NCBI GenBank assembly: GCA_022820835.1
Contig: JAJEET010000053.1
Coordinates: forward strand, 1-64,000
From: Candidatus Poribacteria bacterium
GTDB taxonomy: Bacteria > Poribacteria > WGA-4E > WGA-3G
Reading direction: 5' to 3'
Length of the DNA: 64,000 nucleotides
Of this stretch, positions 9,669-18,049 are shown piece after piece (within the stretch, counting starts at the first letter, position 1; each line of letters begins with the position of its first letter). The notes under the pieces are model-generated. The model made no database searches. It was not told the origin of the DNA and was given only the letters and a program-made list of their open reading frames with translations. A program made the translations under genes and the position numbers.

Positions 9669-10607
9669 TTAGGCTTGTGCAAGCAGCTTAAGAAAGACCG
9701 CTTTCATGCTATGGAGGCGATTTTCGGACTGCTCGAAGATAATTGAGCGTTCATCGTTGACGAGTTCACCTGCGATTTCGTAACCGTGATGTGCCGGGAG
9801 GCAGTGCATAATCTTGCAATCGTGTCCCCTCAATAGTTCGGAGTTCAATTGATACGGCATCATTTGTTTTAACCGTCGCTTCCGTTCTTCAGCAAAAGCC
9901 GGATCCTCGAAGAACTCCATATCCAGCCACGTGTCCGTATAGACGACATCGCTTTCAGCGATAATCTGTCCAAGCGCATCTCCGATATCTATGGTATCCG
10001 TATCAAGGGTCTTATAACATCCTTTCTGAGCGGCTGCGTCCCATAATTTCTTATCGATGGCAGCGGGGTTTACTTCGGGTGCAACGACAGTGACTTCGAT
10101 TCCGACCTTCATACCGGCGGCGATCAGCGAGTTACAGACGTTGTTATGTACACCGATGAAGCATAATTTAATCCCTTCCAACCTACCAAAATGTTCCTGT
10201 ATCGTCATCAGATCACCGAGTGCTTGCGTCGGGTGGTATTTATCACAGCACCCATTGATAATCGGCACGGTTGCGGGGGTGGCAGCTGTAACGAGTTCAT
10301 CGTTTTTTAAGAAACGAGCCAAGATAATATCAACGTACGCCGATAGGACGCGCATTTCATCGCCGAGGTCGGCTAATGCGAAGTTTGTTGTGCGCCAATC
10401 GAGGTAGTGCGCGTGTCCACCGAGTTGCGTAATACCGATTTCGCCAGCGCAGCGCGTTCGCGTAGAGGTCTTTTGGAAGAGTAGGCAGAGGCTTTTTCCA
10501 CCGACAGCGTGCCTATACTTTTCGGGGTATCTTTTCATATTTAGGCTGTCTTCGACTATTTCAAGGATGTCTGTTTCTGACCAAGGACTCAGTGTAATTA
10601 GGTGCAT
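9669..10607 (-). CDS. argF: Ornithine carbamoyltransferase-like enzyme with altered substrate loop
   Basis: A 312-residue transcarbamylase, normally making citrulline from carbamoyl phosphate and ornithine. The carbamoyl-phosphate motif STRTR is at 48-52, HPTQ at 125-128 and the HCLPAH signature at 268-273, so the catalytic core is intact. The ornithine-side loop, usually an SMG sequence, reads TDTWLDMEFF here (224-233), so the amino substrate may differ from ornithine. The ATG at 10607 is chosen over a GTG 12 nt upstream because GGAGGT sits at the right distance before it. It is followed by thrC after 61 nt (9614-9668 if the long thrC start is used). Confidence 0.85.
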   Translation of the reverse strand: MHLITLSPWSETDILEIVEDSLNMKRYPEKYRHAVGGKSLCLLFQKTSTRTRCAGEIGITQLGGHAHYLDWRTTNFALADLGDEMRVLSAYVDIILARFLKNDELVTAATPATVPIINGCCDKYHPTQALGDLMTIQEHFGRLEGIKLCFIGVHNNVCNSLIAAGMKVGIEVTVVAPEVNPAAIDKKLWDAAAQKGCYKTLDTDTIDIGDALGQIIAESDVVYTDTWLDMEFFEDPAFAEERKRRLKQMMPYQLNSELLRGHDCKIMHCLPAHHGYEIAGELVNDERSIIFEQSENRLHSMKAVFLKLLAQA

Positions 10608-10630
10608 AGTTACCTCCACAGCGGACTTTG

Positions 10631-10654
10631 GAAACCGGCACGCGGTTTCTTTTT
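10631..10654. other. Perfect hairpin upstream of argF
   Basis: GAAACCG at 10631-10637 and CGGTTTC at 10643-10649 form a 7-bp stem with a 5-nt loop, followed on the plus strand by five T. On that strand it would be an intrinsic terminator, but no plus-strand gene feeds into it. On the minus strand it lies in the 5' leader of argF. Role uncertain. Confidence 0.4.
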
Positions 10655-10729
10655 CGTGCTGATGTTAAATAGGAAACCATAATTATACCGAACTTTTTAC
10701 GATATGTCAAATATTTTCTATCCGTTAGG

Positions 10730-10920
10730 CAGGGCCATTCAATTTTAAGAAATTATTGGGTTTCGCGTCCTTTTTCCAGGGTCCGGTGCGAAAATCTAGC
10801 GAAATGCTGCGAAAATTTCCATCGTTTGCCATAATTTTATTCATATGTTAGGTATTATATATTAAGTATTATCATCTATGAAAAGGACAACACCAAAAAC
10901 GGACAATTGAATGCCCCTGA
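10730..10920. mobile_element. MITE-like element, copy 1
   Basis: A roughly 190-bp non-coding element. The ends are inverted: CAGGGCCATTCAATT on the left, AATTGAATGCCCCTG on the right. It is flanked by near-identical 9-bp direct repeats, TCCGTTAGG (10721-10729) and TTCGTTAGG (10921-10929). The left 40 bases closely match the left part of the element at 22064. No transposase is encoded, so it is non-autonomous. Confidence 0.65.
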
Positions 10921-11028
10921 TTCGTTAGGAAAAAGCATTCAGCTGTCAGAGGAATGATTGTCAGAATTAGGATTTACAGGATTAGAGATGCCTTTGTTAA
11001 GAATGATTCGCTCCCTACTCATCTTTAT

Positions 11029-13239
11029 TTAATTTTTAAGATCTGCTGCATCCGCAGTCAAAAACCTATCCTCAATTTGCTGCCATACCTTAGGTGAAAC
11101 ACGTCCAGCCGCTTCTTTGCACGCAATGATGAGCTCTACTGTCCGAAGATACTGGACATAACTTTCCAACTCTTCATGCAAAATAGCGAGCATTTCGTCA
11201 GTGATACCCAAAACAGAGAGCCATGTGTCGTGAATAGACTCCGCTGGCGGTTCAACAGATTTCCCGTCGCATGCCGCCTTGATGTATTTCCGCTGTGCCT
11301 TGAACCTCTGAATCATCCGTTGTAAATCTACCTCTTTGAAGATTTTCGTTTCTTCAATATGTTTAACAAGCCTTATTCGCTTCTGCAGTTCCTCATCAAA
11401 TTGATCTCCGGACGCAGCAGATAAAATCGGGTAGAAATAAGGTGTCACATATCGGTAAAGATCTATGTAGATAGTGAAGTCTTGGTATTGATTGGGATAT
11501 GGGTTGAAGCTGAGATATTGGCTCAAGGGGCTGTCCAAGTAGAAGGTGAAGTCTTGGTAGAAGTATTTGCCGAGGTATCGGCGGAAGTTGGGATTGAGGG
11601 ATCGGTAGAAGTGGAGGTCATATTTAACATTCTTCTTAACCTCTTCATCACTTTTGTCGAGCAGCGATAGAAAAAAGAATTGATCGATCGCAAACGCTCG
11701 TTTGGCAATTCCCTTGTACCCATCGTCTGTATTGTCCGTCATCCGTGCTGCCCATCGGAACAATACTTTGAGGCCAGGGGTGTTGATGAACCTAGAGGAT
11801 TCTTCTTCCATCGCCTTAAGCAAATCGTCTGCCTCCCGCATCAGTCCAGCAGTTAGTAAGAAGACTTCTCGCCACTGTGGGTCCTGTAAATGCTGATTCA
11901 CCAAGTCTTGAATTAATCGCGGATCGCCTACAATATAATTCGCCGTTAAATACTCCTGAAAGGTCAAGTGAGAGAAAGAATATGAACCGCTGACTTGTTC
12001 AATGAAAAGCCCTGGCTCAACAAGAATTGCGTCTAGGATCCCGGAAGCATCAAATTCTGAGGATGTATTGGGCCTCCGTTGATAAAATTCTTGAATCTGA
12101 TCGATAAGTTCGTCCTCAGGAAAAAGAAAACGATTTGCCTTGAAATTCTCTGCTGCAATTTCAGAAAGCATCTCTTTTATTGTCGGGATGTCCAAATACG
12201 GACTCACCGGTAGGTCTCTACGAACATTTTTTTCCGCTGTCCACTTTTTGAAAAAAATACTGAGAATTCTTTTATAAAGGATCGCTCTATTTGGCGGAAA
12301 GTTTTGTAATTCTTCATAAATCGTACACAGCAGCGCGAGTGATAAAGGATTCTGCGCTAACGCTTTTATTGATCTATACTCTGTGGCATTCAATGCCTCC
12401 CAACATCGTTCGGACGTTTTCATCTCTCGGTGGGCCCCTGAGGCAAACCAATTGTTGATGTAGTCTTGAATCTGCGAATCATCAAAGTCTGCGATCTCCA
12501 CTACAGCAAATTCTGTAAACCCTCCGGTGTAAGCACCCACTCGTAAGGAAACGATAAAGCGGTTTTGGCTATATTGATCGACGAAATCTTTAATCTTATT
12601 GATGATGTTATGAACGTTCGGAGTTGGCACTTCGTCAAGACCATCAAAGAGTATTAGGAGATCACCCGCTTCCAACTTATCATTTGCCATCAGTTCAGGA
12701 TACGGATAACCGCATATCTTAAACTCGTTGACAATCAATGCCTCAATAGCAATCTCATCCTCGGTGAATCTCTTCAGTTCAAGAAAAACGGGAGTACATT
12801 CGTGTTCAAAATCGCCATCTTCTCGCTTCAGTGCTTCAAGCCCAACCTTACGAAGGAAGGTTGATTTTCCAACTCCAGGACCGCCGAGTACCATCAAATA
12901 CTGTTCGTTATTGGCAACCCTCATCCCATCTTGGCGTTTATCTGAAGCTGAATCGAAATGCTGTTCACTTGATTCTTGTAAAACTCTTTCAATGTTTTTA
13001 GGCGATCCATAGGTCGCTGCTTTTCTCTTATCTAGGAACTGAACCGCTACATAGACATCGCCAAGCGATCTTGCTGCTTCCATTCCAACGCAGGAGACTT
13101 TGAGTTGGCCGTGTCGCTTCTTGTAGGGACAATCATAATCGTGAGAAGCATTTTTCGACCTTTGGTGTTTGTTCTTAACGCGCTCCCAGCCTTCTTTTAA
13201 CACTTTTGTTAAAATCCCTATTCCGATCTTCTCAAGCAT
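11029..13239 (-). CDS. NACHT-domain NTPase (putative defence protein)
   Basis: A 736-residue STAND-type NTPase. The Walker A GGPGVGKST is at 119-127 and the Walker B/NACHT signature LLILFDGLDEVP at 194-205, followed by the helical region typical of NACHT proteins up to about residue 480. The N-terminal 100 residues are of unknown type. Residues about 555-625 are unusually rich in Tyr and Phe (FYRSL, RRYLGKYFY, DFTFYLD, DFTIYIDLYRY). Bacterial NACHT proteins are known antiphage sensors. The gene follows the restriction-modification gene by 51 nt on the same strand with a strong AAGGAGAT site, which supports a joint defence unit. The trigger and effector are not evident. Confidence 0.85.
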   Translation of the reverse strand: MLEKIGIGILTKVLKEGWERVKNKHQRSKNASHDYDCPYKKRHGQLKVSCVGMEAARSLGDVYVAVQFLDKRKAATYGSPKNIERVLQESSEQHFDSASDKRQDGMRVANNEQYLMVLGGPGVGKSTFLRKVGLEALKREDGDFEHECTPVFLELKRFTEDEIAIEALIVNEFKICGYPYPELMANDKLEAGDLLILFDGLDEVPTPNVHNIINKIKDFVDQYSQNRFIVSLRVGAYTGGFTEFAVVEIADFDDSQIQDYINNWFASGAHREMKTSERCWEALNATEYRSIKALAQNPLSLALLCTIYEELQNFPPNRAILYKRILSIFFKKWTAEKNVRRDLPVSPYLDIPTIKEMLSEIAAENFKANRFLFPEDELIDQIQEFYQRRPNTSSEFDASGILDAILVEPGLFIEQVSGSYSFSHLTFQEYLTANYIVGDPRLIQDLVNQHLQDPQWREVFLLTAGLMREADDLLKAMEEESSRFINTPGLKVLFRWAARMTDNTDDGYKGIAKRAFAIDQFFFLSLLDKSDEEVKKNVKYDLHFYRSLNPNFRRYLGKYFYQDFTFYLDSPLSQYLSFNPYPNQYQDFTIYIDLYRYVTPYFYPILSAASGDQFDEELQKRIRLVKHIEETKIFKEVDLQRMIQRFKAQRKYIKAACDGKSVEPPAESIHDTWLSVLGITDEMLAILHEELESYVQYLRTVELIIACKEAAGRVSPKVWQQIEDRFLTADAADLKN

Positions 13240-13290
13240 TGCTTATCTCCTTGTTTTAATCGATGGGTTACGGCATAAGGCTTGGGGCTC

Positions 13291-16200
13291 TTACGACTTT
13301 AAAGCGGGTAAACTGTTAACAATGTCTACTGTCTCTAAACTGACGGTGATGATCTGTCCAATCAGACGGAGGATATACTCTGGGTCTTCCTTGCGATTCG
13401 GATCGTTCTTAATGCCACTCCGTTTGTCTACCTTGATGCGATACTGATCCACTACCCACTCCAATGCAGACCGGTTCCCTAACCGATATTGAAACACTTC
13501 AGGCGGGATGCCCTCCAATGTGAGGAAGTCATTGTATGTCAACTGTGTTTTGTCTTTGGAGAATTTCATTCCCTCCACCAGCAAATTTACTTGCATCCCT
13601 GGTGTCTCGATCATCTCAAGTTTATCGTATTCGGGTTGGGATTCGTAGGTGATGTGGAGGGCTGCTAATCGCGCCCCTGCCTTCGCAAACGTCCAGAAGT
13701 CTCCGGTGAAGGGGACATGCGGTAAATCTCGTTTGAGGTTTTCTTGATACCGCTCGCGATAATCGGGTTGATGCAGGAGTCCATAGGTATAGTGGAAGAT
13801 GTCCCATTTGGTGATGGTGGTGTCATCTTCATAGTGTTTTTGAAACTGTGTCAACGCCCAATCGGTGATGTTTTCGCGGCGGTTGGTGCCATCCTCATTG
13901 TAGGTGTAGAATGGAAAACACTGTGTCGGCGATCCAAAACCACCAGCCATAACATTTACAGGAATACAATTACTCACTAAACAGGCAAAAGGCCTCTCCG
14001 GAGTCATATTGACACAGAGAATTAGATTTTCCTTTTCCGCTTCAAGCGTGGGAAAAATGGAAGGAAACACATAAGTTCTCTGATTCATTAACCTATCAAA
14101 ATAGAGATTAGATCTTGTGAACGGTCGATAGAGAGAATTTCTGATTTTCTCTGAATCAAATTCAACCAACCTTCCCTTTGTTAGTTCTGCCTTCAGTCGA
14201 TCCGTCCATTTTATTTTCGTGCTGTCAGTAGAAATAAACGCGTCAACACTTTGTGTTCTATCAACTCGCCGTTCCCATTTAGATACCTCTGAGTTATAAA
14301 AGTCTATCATTGACTGCATGTTTTTAGTGAGCGTGTTTTGATTGCAGTTGTAAACCCATGCGTCGCGATTCGTTGCGATACCGAGACTGTAGACTTTAAA
14401 AAGCGTCCCCTCTGCCTGCCCCTTGTTCGCCTTTGCTATTTTACTTCCGATCGGGATGAAGGTATCAAAGTCCGTATGGAGATCTGCTGTGAGCCATGTA
14501 TGCCGCTTATCCGGCATCAACTCCTGCCACTTTATATTACCAACATGCTGATTTTGGTCAAGGAACGCAAAGGTCCGTGCCTTACTCAAATCTGCAGTCT
14601 CTTCGTTATAGAGGATACGCGCTGGAGACATTCCGCTGTCCCGTTTCGACTTCACGAGAAAGTTGATACTCACGCCGACCTGAATGCCGAATACGTTAGC
14701 GTCCCCCGGCTGTCCCTTGCGGACGTTTCCGCCTAAATCCAGAATATAGAGCGTGTCAAACTCCTCGGAGAGGTGTTTTCGCATACCGTCAAACATTTGT
14801 GCGTCAATAAAACTGTTGTTCGTCACAAACGCAACGATCCCTTCATCACCAAGCTTGTCCATTGCCCATCGGAATGCTTTGACGTACGGATCATAGAGTT
14901 TGTTTTTCAGTTGTGCGCTGGAGTCGGCTGCAAATGTGTTCCGTACCCGCGTATCAACCGCTACATGCCGTCGGTTCTTGTTGTTATCGTTCTCGTTGTC
15001 CTGACTTGCATTATAGGGCGGATTGCCGATAACGACGAACATTGGGGTCTCTCTCTGTTCTTCAACACGAAGCGTATTCTCCGGTGTGAAAAAGGAAAAC
15101 TGTCCTGTTTGATGGGGAGCGTCCATTAAATCAACCGTATCAAACGTATCCACGAAGCAGATATGCGGAAACGGCTCATAATCGCCTGTTTTCTCAAAAT
15201 AGGCGTGTTCAATGTTGAGACTGGCGATGTAATAGGGGAGCAGCATCACCTCATTGCAGTGGAGCTCCTCTCGGTATTTTTGTGGCAGTCGTCTGCCTTG
15301 AATTTCTTGCATGAGGCGTACGATAAAGTTGCCGGTGCCGACGAAGGGATCGATGATGTGAACGCCCATATCCGAAAGTGACCGTCCGAACTCGGTTTTA
15401 AGAACGTGTTCAACGCTTTTCACCATGAAATCCACGATTGGCTGCGGCGTATAGACGATACCGTGCGTATCGGCAACTTTCACCGAAAAGCCTTGAAAAA
15501 ACTGTTCGTAGACGGTATTTAAGAACGACTGTTTCTGTGAGAAATCGGTGATAGTCGCGGCGGTTTTTTCGATTGCAATGTAGAACGGATTTAAGGGACG
15601 TAGGAATTCGGAACGGCTTGGGGAACGCTGCGTAAGGACGTGGATCACCTTTTCAATTTCTTGGGCGATGATGTTTCTATTGGTAAAATCGGGATTGTCA
15701 AAGACTGTGCGGAAAATCCGCTCGGTGAGGAGATGTTGGATCAGCATTTCCTCCACTTGTGCCTCGGTGAGGTTTGGGTCAATAGCGGCTCGGCACTGCT
15801 GATGAAAATTCGCAAATGCTTGCCGAAACGACGGGTTGTCTTGCATCTCGGTCTCAACACGTTTTGCAACACCACGCCCCAGTACTGGTACCTTTTCCCG
15901 AAATTCTTCCACCGCGGCATACCAATCGACGATGTTTTCCTCCTGATATCCAAAGAAGGTGTTCAACAAATTGATAAGATTCTTTGGATCCGTCAGATCA
16001 CAATCAAGGCGGAGGTGCCCATTTTGATAGAGGAGCGCGCGGTTCGGCGATTGAATAATGATATTTTTAAACGGATATCCTGCTTCCGATTTTCGCCTCG
16101 CTTCGGCCGGGAGATCGTCCTGTGTATCTTTTGCTTCCCAGTGTCCGTGTGGCAAGTCGAAAGCATCAACGACTTCGCCATCTAATTGGATGCGCCTGTT

Positions 16201-16389
16201 CGTTTTTGTGTAGCGTGTCTTTTCGCAAACAAGGATGAGGTCTGCTTGTCGGCAATAGTGTTGGAGGAGCGTTTGGAACGCGGTTCGGACTGCACCTTCG
16301 TGTTCCGCGCCGATTTTCGTGTATGCTTCGAGTTCTGCATAGTAGTTTTTGACGGGTTTATGTGTCGGTTTGATATTAGGTGTTGGCAT
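13291..16389 (-). CDS. Type ISP/IIG-like restriction-modification enzyme
   Basis: A single-chain enzyme of 1032 residues. The N-terminus carries a nuclease-like motif (DAFDLP...HWEAKD, about residues 76-93). A helical connector follows (about 130-310). The N6-adenine methyltransferase core has motif I IIDPFVGTGNF (near 356-366) and the catalytic NPPY (near 456-459). The C-terminal half, about 600-1010, is the likely target-recognition region. This resembles the type ISP family (LlaBIII-like) but lacks a recognisable helicase block between nuclease and methylase, so a type IIG-like mode is possible. The ATG is preceded by CGGAGA. First gene of a two-gene operon with the NACHT protein. Confidence 0.85.
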   Translation of the reverse strand: MPTPNIKPTHKPVKNYYAELEAYTKIGAEHEGAVRTAFQTLLQHYCRQADLILVCEKTRYTKTNRRIQLDGEVVDAFDLPHGHWEAKDTQDDLPAEARRKSEAGYPFKNIIIQSPNRALLYQNGHLRLDCDLTDPKNLINLLNTFFGYQEENIVDWYAAVEEFREKVPVLGRGVAKRVETEMQDNPSFRQAFANFHQQCRAAIDPNLTEAQVEEMLIQHLLTERIFRTVFDNPDFTNRNIIAQEIEKVIHVLTQRSPSRSEFLRPLNPFYIAIEKTAATITDFSQKQSFLNTVYEQFFQGFSVKVADTHGIVYTPQPIVDFMVKSVEHVLKTEFGRSLSDMGVHIIDPFVGTGNFIVRLMQEIQGRRLPQKYREELHCNEVMLLPYYIASLNIEHAYFEKTGDYEPFPHICFVDTFDTVDLMDAPHQTGQFSFFTPENTLRVEEQRETPMFVVIGNPPYNASQDNENDNNKNRRHVAVDTRVRNTFAADSSAQLKNKLYDPYVKAFRWAMDKLGDEGIVAFVTNNSFIDAQMFDGMRKHLSEEFDTLYILDLGGNVRKGQPGDANVFGIQVGVSINFLVKSKRDSGMSPARILYNEETADLSKARTFAFLDQNQHVGNIKWQELMPDKRHTWLTADLHTDFDTFIPIGSKIAKANKGQAEGTLFKVYSLGIATNRDAWVYNCNQNTLTKNMQSMIDFYNSEVSKWERRVDRTQSVDAFISTDSTKIKWTDRLKAELTKGRLVEFDSEKIRNSLYRPFTRSNLYFDRLMNQRTYVFPSIFPTLEAEKENLILCVNMTPERPFACLVSNCIPVNVMAGGFGSPTQCFPFYTYNEDGTNRRENITDWALTQFQKHYEDDTTITKWDIFHYTYGLLHQPDYRERYQENLKRDLPHVPFTGDFWTFAKAGARLAALHITYESQPEYDKLEMIETPGMQVNLLVEGMKFSKDKTQLTYNDFLTLEGIPPEVFQYRLGNRSALEWVVDQYRIKVDKRSGIKNDPNRKEDPEYILRLIGQIITVSLETVDIVNSLPALKS

Positions 16390-16566
16390 CGCGTTTCTCC
16401 GTGTAGCGTTGGCAATCGGATTTAAGATATGGTAAAGCCCACAATTACTTGGACACTCACAAAATGGCGAGGATACAATCCTCTCCTGCAGTGGGAGGGC
16501 TTGGTCCCTAACGAGCAGTGGGAGGGCTTGGTCCCTGACGAACTGTAAACTTATTTTTAGATTTTA
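16390..16566. repeat. Two-copy 27-bp tandem repeat
   Basis: Within this gap, 16488-16514 and 16515-16541 are two head-to-tail copies of a 27-bp unit (GCAGTGGGAGGGCTTGGTCC followed by CTRACGA) differing at one base. No gene is visible. The unit shares the CTGCAGTG string with the palindromic repeats at 173-200 and 60029-60056. Confidence 0.7.
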
Positions 16567-17634
16567 CTATCGGATCCATGGGATTTCAACATCTAACTCA
16601 TCAGCGAGGTTTTCAATTTCTTGCACGGGCTGCTTGTGTAGCGGAATCCCGTTTGCGAGGCGTTCCTGCGTCAATTCCCATTCAATCTCACCGGGTAAGG
16701 TGACGCGATCGAAACCGCTGCGGGGTGTCGCCTGACGCGTCATCCGAATTTGTCGGTCAATTTCCGCTTTGAATTCTGTAACATCGGTAAAACTGGCGAT
16801 GTTAATTGCAAAGAAAAAGTGTGCCGATACGCGCTTTTCTGGTGGCGCGTCCCCAGGTTGAAACCGTTTGTTAATGCCCATCAACCCACCGCTCAAGGGA
16901 CCGCATAAGACATCCATCACAATCGCAAGGGCAGAACCTTTCGGACCTGCAGCAGGTAGAATAACGGCGACTTTCGTGGGATCATCGGTTTCGTTGCCGT
17001 CTGCGTCGAGTGCCCATCCCAACGGGATTTTCTCTTGGTATAGCCTTGCAGTCCCAATCCGCCCCGCGGCAGCAGCACCGCACGCCATGTCCAACACGAT
17101 TGGGGGTTCCTCATCAGCAGGGATCGCGAACGAAAATGCATTATTTCCGATTGAAGCACTTCTGGCACCGAAAACGGCGGTATTCACACCGAGTCCATTG
17201 GTCGTTGCGAAGCCGATCATGTCGTGTGGGAGTGCGCGCATCGCATGGCTTGAGGCAGCCCCAAAGTGATTGCTGTTCCGAACAACTGCCACACCTATTG
17301 AAGCGGACTTCGCTTTTTCAATAGCGATATTCATTGCTCGGATACCGACGAGATGTCCTAACCCGCGATCACCGTCTAACAAGACAGAGGCAGGATTATC
17401 CTCAAGCGTTTGAAGTGCTGGATCCGGATTGATACTTCCACTGATAACACCGCGGACATAACCCGGCATGGCACGTGTTGCGTGTGAATGAACTCCACGT
17501 AAGTCCATCAGGACCTGCATTTCAGCGATGGTATCCGCATCGGATTCGGCGACACCGACTTTCTGGTAGAGTTGGCTACAGACGTTTTGTAATGCTGTTG
17601 CGCTTACAATTACTTCCTGTTCATGTTGATTCAT
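16567..17634 (-). CDS. Ldh2/MDH2-family malate/L-lactate-type dehydrogenase
   Basis: An NAD(P)-dependent oxidoreductase of the Ldh2/YlbC/AllD family (malate, lactate, sulfolactate or ureidoglycolate type). With the ATG at 17634 it is 355 residues, the normal size. That start is chosen because GGGGG lies upstream and the 22 residues before it are not family-like. Family features are DLRGVHSHATRAMP (near 48-61), the catalytic-region RNSNHFGAAS (near 119-128) and GPKGSALAIVMDVLCGPLSGG (key residues G-P-K-G and D). The substrate cannot be assigned. It stands alone, convergent with nothing and divergent from the DUF1592 gene. Confidence 0.88.
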   Translation of the reverse strand: MNQHEQEVIVSATALQNVCSQLYQKVGVAESDADTIAEMQVLMDLRGVHSHATRAMPGYVRGVISGSINPDPALQTLEDNPASVLLDGDRGLGHLVGIRAMNIAIEKAKSASIGVAVVRNSNHFGAASSHAMRALPHDMIGFATTNGLGVNTAVFGARSASIGNNAFSFAIPADEEPPIVLDMACGAAAAGRIGTARLYQEKIPLGWALDADGNETDDPTKVAVILPAAGPKGSALAIVMDVLCGPLSGGLMGINKRFQPGDAPPEKRVSAHFFFAINIASFTDVTEFKAEIDRQIRMTRQATPRSGFDRVTLPGEIEWELTQERLANGIPLHKQPVQEIENLADELDVEIPWIR

Positions 17635-17933
17635 GGCTATGGACCCCCTATCACGATTTGAGAGTGTTACCATTTTAGCAAACCCGTCGTAAAAAAGCAA
17701 ATTTCGGAATCATTTAGGGGGAATTATGGAAACTGTGGATAAGTTTAGCGAACCCAACATTCCAAACCGTGTTGGTATTAGAATGCATTGGGTTTCACTC
17801 GGTTTGTGGTAATTTCAGATTTCCCTCTCCCTTTGAAAGCTCTGCGCTATGTGCGGTTTTTAGTAGGGACCCGTTCAACCCAACCTACAGGATTTTGACT
17901 GCGGCGGGATTGATAATTTTTTTCGTGAGACAC

Positions 17934-17963
17934 TTGACTTTTTGTAAAAAATTGTGGTATTAT
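17934..17963 (+). promoter_or_regulatory. Sigma70-like promoter for the DUF1592 gene
   Basis: TTGACT (17934-17939), an 18-nt spacer and TATTAT (17958-17963), about 85 nt before the start codon at 18050. It lies in the 415-nt divergent gap (17635-18049), where nothing else is evident. Confidence 0.55.
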
Positions 17964-18049
17964 TAGTGTACCATTGGTCAAATCAATAAACATAAGCAAT
18001 CACTAATAAACAAGCACACCCCAATTCTACAGCTTGGTGGAGTCTATCG

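Noticed and set aside
10921..11028. TCAGAATTAGGATTTACAGG string as a structured RNA or attachment site
   Set aside because: It looks like a common genomic repeat fragment, but only one copy is visible here and no structure or partner site was found.
13291..16389. The type ISP-like methylase as the missing PglX of the PglZ cluster
   Set aside because: It lies about 21 kb away on the far side of many metabolic genes, has its own nuclease domain and forms an operon with the NACHT gene.
16488..16541. CRISPR-like repeats
   Set aside because: Two adjoining copies with no spacer between them; a simple tandem duplication.
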